Assembly (NCBI GenBank): GCA_035353855.1
Contig: DAOQAK010000039.1
Coordinates: forward strand, 1 to 40,886
From: Bacteroidales bacterium
GTDB taxonomy: Bacteria; Bacteroidota; Bacteroidia; Bacteroidales; CG2-30-32-10
Length of the DNA stretch: 40,886 nt
Direction: 5' to 3'
This document shows, piece after piece, positions 16,260 through 22,800 of the stretch; the stretch's first letter is position 1, and the number at the start of each line of letters is the position of its first letter. A program made the position numbers and the translations under genes. The notes under the pieces were generated by a model that ran no database searches, was not told the origin of the DNA, and saw nothing but the letters and a program-made list of their open reading frames with translations.

Positions 16260-16679
16260 ATGGCTCGCCCAAAAACAATACGAAAAATGGTTTCTCCACC
16301 TAAGTTCAAAGGATTTAAGCCATACGGCTATTATGCCAAAGAGCAGGAAACTGTTAATATGCTTTTTGAAGAATACGAAGCCATAAGGCTTTGTGATTAC
16401 GAATTATTAAACCAGTCTGAAGCATCAGAATTCATGGGTATTTCCAGACCAACACTGACACGTATATATGAAAGCGCCAGAAGAAAAGTAGCAAAAGCAT
16501 TTGCTGAAGCAAGGACCATTGTTATTGAAGGAGGAAAAGTATATTTTGATAGCGAGTGGTTTCTATGTAAAAAGTGCGGTTCTCATTTTAATAATCCCGA
16601 TAAGAAAAAAAAATTAAACAATTGTCCTGTTTGTAATTCAATTTCTATTTTAAAAATTAATGAAAGTTCAAAAAAATAA
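16260..16679 (+). CDS. DUF134 / UPF0251 family DNA-binding protein
   Basis: A 139-residue protein of the DUF134 (UPF0251) family. MARPKTIRKMVSPPKFKGFKP is the family N-terminus. A sigma-70 region-4-like helix-turn-helix follows (about 38-80, EAIRLCDYELLNQSEASEFM, then SRPTLTRIYESARRKVAKAF). A C-terminal zinc ribbon has two Cys pairs, CKKC (about 101-104) and CPVC (about 122-125). Such proteins are typically encoded beside NifX/NifB-like small proteins in anaerobes, as here, and are thought to be their regulators. It is the first gene of a plus-strand cluster, with a dyad in its promoter. Confidence 0.9.
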   Translation: MARPKTIRKMVSPPKFKGFKPYGYYAKEQETVNMLFEEYEAIRLCDYELLNQSEASEFMGISRPTLTRIYESARRKVAKAFAEARTIVIEGGKVYFDSEWFLCKKCGSHFNNPDKKKKLNNCPVCNSISILKINESSKK

Positions 16680-16686
16680 ATAAATT

Positions 16687-17010
16687 ATGATTATTGCTAT
16701 TGCATCAACCGGTGGAACAATTAATTCCAAATTAGATAAACGTTTTGCGAGATGTTCATTTTTTGCACTATATAATACTATTTCAGGTGAAATAAATTTT
16801 ATTAAAAATTTTTGTCAGACAATGGATAAAGACGCAGGATTAGCAGTTGTAGAATGTTTGCATAAAATGAATGTCAAGAAAATCATATCCGGTGAATTTG
16901 GAATAAAAATCAAAGAGTTTATGGATAATTATAATATACAAATGATTATTATGCCTGAACAAAATCAAACGATTAATGAGATTGTTAAATTATTAAAAGC
17001 AAATAAATAA
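16687..17010 (+). CDS. NifX/NifB-type (dinitrogenase iron-molybdenum cofactor) family protein
   Basis: A 107-residue single-domain protein of the NifX/MTH1175-like family with an RNase-H-like fold. It shows the N-terminal MIIAIASTGGTINSKLDKRFARCSFFALY, corresponding to the family pattern 'iaip..g..v..hFgrc.yf.iy', and the C-terminal NYNIQMIIMPEQNQTINEIV. Nearby there is no nitrogenase gene. In anaerobes these proteins bind metal or Fe-S precursors in largely unknown contexts. It follows DUF134 by 7 bases and precedes the DUF5320-like gene by 3. Confidence 0.85.
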   Translation: MIIAIASTGGTINSKLDKRFARCSFFALYNTISGEINFIKNFCQTMDKDAGLAVVECLHKMNVKKIISGEFGIKIKEFMDNYNIQMIIMPEQNQTINEIVKLLKANK

Positions 17011-17013
17011 ATT

Positions 17014-17205
17014 ATGCCAAAACTAGATAAAACAGGACCCGAAGGAAAAGGGTCTGGAACAGGGAGAAACCTTGGTAAATGTATAAACAAAAAAAATGAA
17101 AACAGCGAAGGTTTTAGCTTTGAAAAAGGCTTGGGACTTAGAAAAAATGTTGGTGGAGGTAAAGGATTAGGTAAACGATTAAGGAGTTTTTTCAGATGCC
17201 CGTGA
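17014..17205 (+). CDS. small Gly/Lys-rich DUF5320-like protein
   Basis: A 63-residue basic, Gly-rich protein. MPKLDKTGPEGKGSGTGRNL resembles the opening of DUF5320 proteins (MPxxDxTGPxGxGxxTGR), which are regularly encoded beside NifX-like genes in anaerobes; that association supports the call. It lies 3 bases after the NifX-like gene and its 3' end overlaps the trmO start by 10 bases, so translation is coupled. The function is unknown. Confidence 0.7.
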   Translation: MPKLDKTGPEGKGSGTGRNLGKCINKKNENSEGFSFEKGLGLRKNVGGGKGLGKRLRSFFRCP

Positions 17206-17732
17206 TAAAATATAAAGAAATAGGTGTTATACACAGCCCATTCACATCCCTCGAAAGAATGCCTGTTCAACCTATAGCAGCAAAAGGGGTAAAAGGAACT
17301 ATCGAAATTCATAAAAAATTTCTTGATGGTTTACAGGATTTAGAAAAATTTCAATATATCTATTTGTTTTATCATTTCAATAAAGCGGAAACATGTAAAC
17401 TAAAAGTCATTCCTTTTATGGATGATAAGCCTCATGGAATTTTTGCTACGCGCGCACCAATAAGACCTAATCCAATAGGAATTTCTGTTGTTTATTTAAT
17501 AAAAATCGAAAATAATATTCTTTACGTTGAAGATATAGATATAATGGATAATACTCCTTTACTTGATATCAAACCATTTATTCCCCAAGTTGATAACAGA
17601 ATGAGTAAGAAAATCGGATGGCTTCAAGGTAAAGAAAATATTTTTCAAACACAGTCAGATGCAAGATTTATTATTAATAAGTTAAATTTAAATGAAAAAA
17701 GTAGCAATCCCCATAAGAAACAGACAAGTTGA
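17196..17732 (+). CDS. trmO: tRNA (N6-threonylcarbamoyladenosine37-N6)-methyltransferase TrmO-like
   Basis: A 178-residue protein of the TrmO (TsaA/YaeB) family, SAM-dependent enzymes that methylate t6A37 in threonine tRNAs of E. coli. It shows IGVIHSPF near the N-terminus, a beta-barrel core and the diagnostic RAPIRPNPIGIS (about 88-99), then DIMDNTPLLDIKPFIP. Short archaeal-type and anaerobe members like this lack the C-terminal domain of E. coli TrmO and may act on other substrates. Its last 41 bases overlap the start of a frameshifted NifX paralog, so the C-terminal tail (about 15 residues) may be non-native. Its place inside a NifX cluster is unexplained. Confidence 0.85.
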   Translation: MPVIKYKEIGVIHSPFTSLERMPVQPIAAKGVKGTIEIHKKFLDGLQDLEKFQYIYLFYHFNKAETCKLKVIPFMDDKPHGIFATRAPIRPNPIGISVVYLIKIENNILYVEDIDIMDNTPLLDIKPFIPQVDNRMSKKIGWLQGKENIFQTQSDARFIINKLNLNEKSSNPHKKQTS

Positions 17733-18014
17733 TGATCATTTAATTCCATGTGATTTTTTTACTATTTTTTAATTAATTCAGGTAAAATATTAAATGAAGT
17801 AAAATTAATAATTCCACAAGAATATCAAAAAGATGATAAAATAGAGCTAATGCTTAACGAAAAGGGAGTAACAATTTTATTGGCAGGAAAAACCAGGTAT
17901 GATGAAATAGATATTTTATCTCAGCAAAATATAGATGCGATATGTTGTTGTAATGGAAATATAAATGATGTTATCAATATGTACTTAATGGGTGAACTAT
18001 CAGCACTTGATTAG
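17692..18014 (+). pseudogene. frameshifted NifX-like paralog
   Basis: ATG at 17692 gives MKKVAIPIRNRQVDDHLIPC then DFFTIF, closely matching the start of the intact paralog at 18063 (MKKVAVPTREGQVDDHFGHC), before a TAA after six Ts (17765-17770). Adding one T to the run restores a frame that continues LINSGKILNEVKLIIPQEYQ and ends TAG at 18012-18014, about 108 codons in all, the normal family length. The restored part still reads as protein, so the lesion is recent, a programmed slip on the T-run, or a sequencing error. The HFGHC metal-site region is also altered to HLIPC. It accounts for most of the gap 17733-18062. Confidence 0.75.
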
Positions 18015-18062
18015 AGCAATAAATAAAAAAATAATACAATAATAATTTATAAAATAATACAT

Positions 18063-18422
18063 ATGAAAAAAGTAGCAGTACCAACAAGAGAAGGACAAGT
18101 TGATGACCATTTTGGTCATTGTGAATACTACACCATCTTTACAATTGAAGATGGAAAAGTAAGCAATGAAGAGACTTTTAAAGCACCGGAAGGCTGCGGA
18201 TGCAAATCTAATGTTGCATCTGTACTTGCATCAATGGGAATTAAAATAATGCTTGCAGGAAACATGGGAATGGGCGCATTAAATGTTTTGAACATGAGCG
18301 GAATTGAAGTTTACCGTGGATGCAGCGGAAATGTAAAAGAAGTAATAACAGAATACCTGAAGGGCGAAGTTACCGATAGCGGCGAAGGCTGTCATAGTCA
18401 TGAAGGATGCGATAATCATTAA
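18063..18422 (+). CDS. NifX/NifB-type family protein with His/Cys-rich tail
   Basis: A 119-residue NifX-family protein. It shows MKKVAVPTREGQVDDHFGHC then EYYTIF (H16, H19, C20), CGCKSNVASVLASMGIKIMLAG, MGMGALNVLNMSGIEVYRGC and a tail EGCHSHEGCDNH rich in His and Cys. The added tail suggests metal or Fe-S cofactor binding. It is the intact version of the frameshifted copy just upstream, and its stop is 3 bases before the thioesterase gene. Confidence 0.9.
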   Translation: MKKVAVPTREGQVDDHFGHCEYYTIFTIEDGKVSNEETFKAPEGCGCKSNVASVLASMGIKIMLAGNMGMGALNVLNMSGIEVYRGCSGNVKEVITEYLKGEVTDSGEGCHSHEGCDNH

Positions 18423-18425
18423 AAT

Positions 18426-18848
18426 ATGTTTACGCATATAACAAAGATCAGGGTTGGATATACCGACACTGACCAAATGGGGTTTCTGCATCATTCAAAA
18501 TATGTTATATTTTGTGAAACGGCACGTATTGAAGCAATGCGGGCATTAGGCTCATGTTATAAAGAAATTGAGGACATGGGTATTTTCATGCCTGTGATTT
18601 CAATGAACTTCAAATTTATCAAACCTGCTTTTTATGATGATTTGATTTCGGTAAAAACAATATTGCGTGATATACCAAAAACAAGAATGAAATTTGAATA
18701 TGAATTTTACAATGAATCCGGCACAATGACAACAACAGCAGAAGTAACCCTGACATTTATCAATAATAAAACACGGAAGCCTTGCTTTCCGCCAAAATTA
18801 CTAACAGAATCATTAAAAACATTTTTTAATAACGAAATAAAAAAATAA
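18426..18848 (+). CDS. acyl-CoA thioesterase, 4HBT hot-dog family
   Basis: A 140-residue single hot-dog-fold protein of the YbgC/FadM type. The N-terminal VGYTDTDQMGFLHHSKYVIF carries the conserved catalytic Asp (D16) followed by the helix with ETARIEAMRALG. These enzymes hydrolyse acyl-CoA thioesters, but the substrate cannot be inferred. It is packed 3 bases behind the NifX-like gene and 5 bases ahead of the gamma-lyase gene, so it is part of the same plus-strand run. Confidence 0.88.
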   Translation: MFTHITKIRVGYTDTDQMGFLHHSKYVIFCETARIEAMRALGSCYKEIEDMGIFMPVISMNFKFIKPAFYDDLISVKTILRDIPKTRMKFEYEFYNESGTMTTTAEVTLTFINNKTRKPCFPPKLLTESLKTFFNNEIKK

Positions 18849-18853
18849 AATAT

Positions 18854-20035
18854 ATGGACACAAAAAAATTAGGATTTGACTCGAAATTAATTCATAGTGG
18901 CGGACATAAAGATGCTTACGGAAGCGCTACCGTTCCTATATATCAAACTTCTACTTTCGCCTTTGAAAGCGCCGATGAAGGAGCAAAATGCTTTGCGGGA
19001 GAAAGCAACGGGTATATTTATACACGTATTGGTAACCCAACAATAACCGCACTTGAAAAATTAATAGCTGATCTGGAAAACGGTTATGGGGGCATAGCAG
19101 TTTCTTCAGGTATGGCTGCTGTTACAACTTGCTATATGGCTTTATTGAATCATGGCGACCATATTGTAAGTACAGATGCAGTTTACGGACCGGCACGAGG
19201 TGTAATGGAAAATCATTTTTCACGTTTTGGTGTTCAGGCAACTTACATTAACACTACCGATATTAACACTATTGAAAAAGCAATAAAACCCAATACAAAA
19301 GTTTTATATATCGAAACTCCTGCAAATCCTACAATGGAGATTACAGACTTAAAAGCATGTGCAAAACTTGCAAAAGAAAAAAATATTTTACTTGTGGTTG
19401 ACAATACCTTTTGCAGCCCATATTTACAGAAGCCTCTGGATTTAGGCGCAGATGTTGTTTTTCATTCAATGACAAAATTCATCAACGGACATGCTGATAT
19501 TGTTGCAGGAATTATTGTTGCAAAAGAAAAAGTAATCTATGACAAGTTACGAGTAATGATGATTAACATGGGATGTAATATGGATCCACACCAGGCATAC
19601 ATGGTACATCGTGGTGTTAAAACTTTAAGCATAAGAGTAAGGGAAGCCCAGCAAAATGCAATGAAGGTTGCGAATTTTTTAGAAGCTCATCCTAAGGTTG
19701 CATGGATAAAATACCCCGGATTAAAATCGCATCCACAGTATAAGCTTGCATCAGAACAAATGAAAGGTCCGGGATCAATGATCAGTTTTGGATTAAAAGG
19801 TGGTTATGATGCAGCAAAAAAATTATTGGATAATGTACACCTCGCTATTCTGGCGGTTTCACTGGGTGGCGTGGAAACATTAATTCAACATCCTGCTTCA
19901 ATGACTCATGCTAAAGTATCAAATGAAGCCAAATTAAAAGCAGGTATAACAGACGATTTAATTCGTTTTTCTGTAGGAATAGAAGATGTAAATGATATTA
20001 TTGAAGATTTAGAAACCGCGTTGGAAAAAGCATAA
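18854..20035 (+). CDS. PLP-dependent sulfur-amino-acid gamma-lyase (methionine gamma-lyase / cystathionine gamma-synthase family)
   Basis: A 393-residue fold-type I PLP enzyme. The PLP lysine is K208 in FHSMTKFINGHADIVAG. Other family marks are TRIGNPT (about 56-62), SSGMAAVTTCYMALL, DNTFCSPYLQKPLDLGADV and SLGGVETLIQHPASMTH. Methionine gamma-lyases carry a Cys near the active site (YGC); here the matching position is Pro (VYGP, P113), so cystathionine lyase/synthase or homocysteine gamma-lyase activity is equally possible. Likely products are H2S or methanethiol plus a 2-oxoacid and ammonia. Its TAA overlaps the hdrC-like ATG by one base, so the lyase is tied to an Hdr-type redox pair. The family is certain, the exact reaction is not. 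Confidence 0.88.
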   Translation: MDTKKLGFDSKLIHSGGHKDAYGSATVPIYQTSTFAFESADEGAKCFAGESNGYIYTRIGNPTITALEKLIADLENGYGGIAVSSGMAAVTTCYMALLNHGDHIVSTDAVYGPARGVMENHFSRFGVQATYINTTDINTIEKAIKPNTKVLYIETPANPTMEITDLKACAKLAKEKNILLVVDNTFCSPYLQKPLDLGADVVFHSMTKFINGHADIVAGIIVAKEKVIYDKLRVMMINMGCNMDPHQAYMVHRGVKTLSIRVREAQQNAMKVANFLEAHPKVAWIKYPGLKSHPQYKLASEQMKGPGSMISFGLKGGYDAAKKLLDNVHLAILAVSLGGVETLIQHPASMTHAKVSNEAKLKAGITDDLIRFSVGIEDVNDIIEDLETALEKA

Positions 20036-20745
20036 TGACAAAAGACAGTTTATTAAAAAAACTTTCGGAAGATATTCGTTATCAGGAAGGGCTAACAGCA
20101 TGTATCAATTGTGGTACATGCACTGCCATTTGTCCGGCTGCACAGTTTTATGATTACGACCCGCGAATGGTTGCCGATACACTTCAACATAAAGATGAAG
20201 CAGAACTTGAAGCATTGTTAAAAGGTGATACCATCTGGATGTGTGGCGAATGCCTTTCATGTAAAACACGCTGCCCGAGAAGCAACGTACCGGGATATTT
20301 AATACAAGCGCTGCGTGCGCTTTCAATTGAAACCGGATTTTTTGCTGAATCGGAAAAAGGCAGACAACAACTGGCCATTAAAAGAACTGTCGGAGAACAT
20401 ATACTTCAATATGGGTACTGTGTTCATATTGATGAAGTAAATACTCAAATGTATCCAGAACAAGGTCCCGTTTGGGATTGGCTGAAATTGAACCGCGAGA
20501 CAATTCTCAAAAAACTTGGAGCTAATTATAATGAAAATGGAGCCGGAACATTAAGAAAAACTTCAGACGAATCGATGAATGATTTAAGAAATATTTTCCG
20601 GGTTACAGGAGCAATAGAACGTTTTGATAAAATTGAAAAATATTCCGAAAAGAAAGCATCGGAACTGGGAATTCAATTCAGCGAAGGAAAAGATAATGAT
20701 TATTTCAGGTATGTGTATTCAAATGAAAAGCCGGAGGAACAATGA
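20035..20745 (+). CDS. hdrC: heterodisulfide reductase subunit C-like (two [4Fe-4S])
   Basis: A 236-residue protein. Two canonical [4Fe-4S] motifs are present: C23-x2-C26-x2-C29-x3-C33-P and C70-x2-C73-x2-C76-x3-C80-P, the N-terminal arrangement of HdrC/GlpC. The C-terminal 140 residues are helical and hydrophilic, with no membrane segment. HdrC passes electrons from HdrA to HdrB. It overlaps the gamma-lyase gene by 1 base and hdrB by 4 (ATGA). No hdrA is adjacent; the two HdrA-like genes of this window lie 12-18 kb away on the other strand. Confidence 0.9.
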   Translation: MTKDSLLKKLSEDIRYQEGLTACINCGTCTAICPAAQFYDYDPRMVADTLQHKDEAELEALLKGDTIWMCGECLSCKTRCPRSNVPGYLIQALRALSIETGFFAESEKGRQQLAIKRTVGEHILQYGYCVHIDEVNTQMYPEQGPVWDWLKLNRETILKKLGANYNENGAGTLRKTSDESMNDLRNIFRVTGAIERFDKIEKYSEKKASELGIQFSEGKDNDYFRYVYSNEKPEEQ

Positions 20746-21812
20746 TTGCTAAGGGTAAAAATATTTGCTGGGAAAATTATCAGAAAGAAATTGCCGACGA
20801 TCATTTTTATTTTGCAAGAAGTTGTATTCGTCAGAATTTTTTCCCGGCATCGGAAACTTTTTTTCTTAAAATATTAAAAGACATTTTACATAAAGATATT
20901 TTCGATGACCCGAATCAAACAACATGTACAGGCATTGCTTATCATTCGGGAATAGTTCCTATGGAAACTACCATGACTGTTGTTGCGCGGCAATTCGCAT
21001 TGATGAATGAAGCCGGGTATGGAAATTTTGTATGCTCTTGTGTTACGTCTTTTGGTATCTATTCAGAAATGGTTGAAACATGGAAACATTTTCCTGAATT
21101 GGAAAAGAAAACCAGGAAAATGCTAAAAGAATCTACCGGGAAAGATTTTGTAATACCGAAAAATCTTGTTCACACCAGTGATATTATTTATAAGTTCCGA
21201 AAAGAAATTTCAGAAAAAGCGAAATATCGTTTGGTTAATAAATTAACAGGACAACCCTTAAAAATTGTTGACCATATTGGATGCCATTACGCAAAAATAT
21301 TTCCCGAAAAAGGAATTGGCGGAGCGGAATACCCCTACGTACTTGCCGGAATGATTGATGACTGGGGCGGTGCACAGGTTGATTATCCCGAACGTCGCCA
21401 TTGTTGCGGATTTGGATTCAGGCAATACCTGGTTCAATCGAACAGGGGATATTCTGTATCGAACAGTAAAAGAAAATTGGATTCTATGAAGCCGTATAAT
21501 CCTGATGCAATAATTACCAATTGTCCGGGATGTAATTTTTTTCTCGACCGCTGGCAATATGTGATCAGTGAAATGGAAGGAACTACATATGCGCAAAATA
21601 ATTATGGCATTCCTGTTTTAACTTATGAAGAACTCGCGGGACTGGTACTTGGTTATGCCCCATGGGAACTAGGGCTTCAGCTTCACCAGGTTGCGGTGGA
21701 ACCATTGCTTGATAAAATAGGAATTGGATATGATGCAAAAGAAAAATACAAAGGGGCCAATGGAGAAAACATTGGAGAACCAATTTCTGCATCAGTATTA
21801 AAAAATAATTAA
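20742..21812 (+). CDS. hdrB: heterodisulfide reductase subunit B-like (CCG domains)
   Basis: A 356-residue HdrB-type protein. The second CCG motif is intact: C181 (IGCHY), C221-C222-G (RRHCCGFGF) and C261-x2-C264 (TNCPGC). The first is degenerate: C28, C62-T-G where CCG is expected, and C98-x-C100. In methanogen HdrB the two CCG motifs each bind a non-cubane [4Fe-4S] that cleaves the disulfide, so this protein may hold one normal and one altered cluster. It is about 60 residues longer than methanogen HdrB. It follows hdrC with a 4-base overlap and precedes a ferredoxin by 11 bases. The substrate disulfide is unknown. Confidence 0.88.
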   Translation: MIAKGKNICWENYQKEIADDHFYFARSCIRQNFFPASETFFLKILKDILHKDIFDDPNQTTCTGIAYHSGIVPMETTMTVVARQFALMNEAGYGNFVCSCVTSFGIYSEMVETWKHFPELEKKTRKMLKESTGKDFVIPKNLVHTSDIIYKFRKEISEKAKYRLVNKLTGQPLKIVDHIGCHYAKIFPEKGIGGAEYPYVLAGMIDDWGGAQVDYPERRHCCGFGFRQYLVQSNRGYSVSNSKRKLDSMKPYNPDAIITNCPGCNFFLDRWQYVISEMEGTTYAQNNYGIPVLTYEELAGLVLGYAPWELGLQLHQVAVEPLLDKIGIGYDAKEKYKGANGENIGEPISASVLKNN

Positions 21813-21823
21813 TTTATTTTATC

Positions 21824-22090
21824 GTGATCCAATCCATAAACAAACAGATTCCTGTTATCGATATTTATAAATGCACTAAATGCGGGAATTGTATTAAAGC
21901 CTGTCCAAATATGGCAATAATAAAATCTGTCGGTTACGATTGTTCAAAATGTATCAAGTATTGCATTACAATGCCCGTCAATTGTGTCCAGGAACATTAT
22001 ATCATTTATAATGAAATTTGCGATGGGTGTGGGTTATGTATCCCTGTTTGTAAAAGCGAATCCATTTATTGGAATAAAAAAGTTGAATGA
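21824..22090 (+). CDS. two-cluster 4Fe-4S ferredoxin
   Basis: An 88-residue ferredoxin-like protein read from a GTG start at 21824. C17-x2-C20-x2-C23-x3-C27-P is a complete [4Fe-4S] motif. Further Cys groups (CSKCIKYC, about 43-50, and CDGCGLCIPVC, about 69-79) could complete a second and perhaps a third cluster. It sits 11 bases behind hdrB and is likely its electron partner. A bacterial-type ferredoxin has 55-60 residues; the extra central Cys-rich segment here is unusual. Confidence 0.85.
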   Translation: MIQSINKQIPVIDIYKCTKCGNCIKACPNMAIIKSVGYDCSKCIKYCITMPVNCVQEHYIIYNEICDGCGLCIPVCKSESIYWNKKVE

Positions 22091-22144
22091 TGCATTTTAA
22101 AAAAAATAAATGATAATATTATAAATTTATATTTTTGGAAACTA

Positions 22145-22393
22145 ATGGAAGATATTACAGAAAAAAGAGATAACCTTGCAAAGCAAAGAACACATTTAGC
22201 TAATGAAAGAACTTTGCTTTCTTATATAAGGACATTTCTGGCTTTATCAGGATTTGGAATCCTGCTTATAAAATATGAAAGCAGAGATATATCTGTAATT
22301 ATCGGGTATCTTTTAATTATTATTGCCGCAATTTTATTAACTATAGGCATTCTGAGATTTCTAATTCAAAAAAAACAAATCAATAAATTTTGA
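22145..22393 (+). CDS. DUF202 (YidH-type) small membrane protein
   Basis: An 82-residue protein. The N-terminal RDNLAKQRTHLANERTLLSY with the LANERTxLxxxRT signature is diagnostic for DUF202. Two membrane helices follow (about 30-44 and 51-73). The function of the family is unknown. A possible -7 box (TATTTTTG, 22130-22137) ends 7 bases before the ATG but is weak. Its TGA overlaps the TTG start of the next gene. Confidence 0.85.
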   Translation: MEDITEKRDNLAKQRTHLANERTLLSYIRTFLALSGFGILLIKYESRDISVIIGYLLIIIAAILLTIGILRFLIQKKQINKF

Positions 22394-22701
22394 AAAACAA
22401 ATCTTACAAAAATATTATTTCAATTTTTTTATTGGGGATATTTCTTTTACCAACAATAATTAAACTTGAGCATCATCATGAACATTATATTTATAAATCG
22501 GATAATAAAAAACATATTCATGAATTTCACCATAAGTGCGAGATTTGTAAATTTGAATTTTCAACATATACTCCATCCCCTGTTAAAACTGCTAATTCAA
22601 AAAATGTAATAAATTATTTCTACAATAATATTTATACTTCTGCTGTTTTTATTGAGCAAAATATTTTATCATTTTCTTTACGCGCCCCTCCGTTAGTATA
22701 A
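22390..22701 (+). CDS. His-rich secreted small protein preceding a TonB receptor
   Basis: A 103-residue protein, probably from the TTG at 22390, which overlaps the previous stop. It has a signal or anchor helix (about 8-25) followed by a His-rich segment (LEHHHEHYIY, HIHEFHHKCEICKFEFSTY, about 28-63) containing a CxxC. His clusters plus CEIC strongly suggest metal binding. Small proteins of this pattern often precede TonB-dependent receptors in Bacteroidetes, as here with the receptor 100 bases downstream. It is likely periplasmic and is involved in handling or sensing the metal that the receptor takes up (inference). Confidence 0.7.
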   Translation: MKNKSYKNIISIFLLGIFLLPTIIKLEHHHEHYIYKSDNKKHIHEFHHKCEICKFEFSTYTPSPVKTANSKNVINYFYNNIYTSAVFIEQNILSFSLRAPPLV

Positions 22702-22744
22702 AATTCCATACTAACTTATAAAAACATATTCCAATATTTTAAAC

Positions 22745-22770
22745 TTTTCAAAACAAAAATGTTTTGAAAG
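22745..22770. promoter_or_regulatory. hairpin between the His-rich gene and the TonB receptor
   Basis: TTTCAAAAC (22746-22754) and GTTTTGAAA (22761-22769) form a perfect 9-bp stem with a 6-base loop, 31 bases before the receptor ATG. It could be an operator, a terminator of the upstream gene, or an mRNA 5' hairpin. There is no T-run after it. Confidence 0.4.
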
Positions 22771-22800
22771 AATTAGTATTAACCATATAACGTAAACAAA

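Noticed and set aside
16687..18422. Nitrogenase (nif) gene cluster
   Set aside because: Only NifX-like small domains occur; there is no nifHDK, nifB radical SAM domain, nifE or nifN. NifX-like proteins are widespread in anaerobes without nitrogenase.
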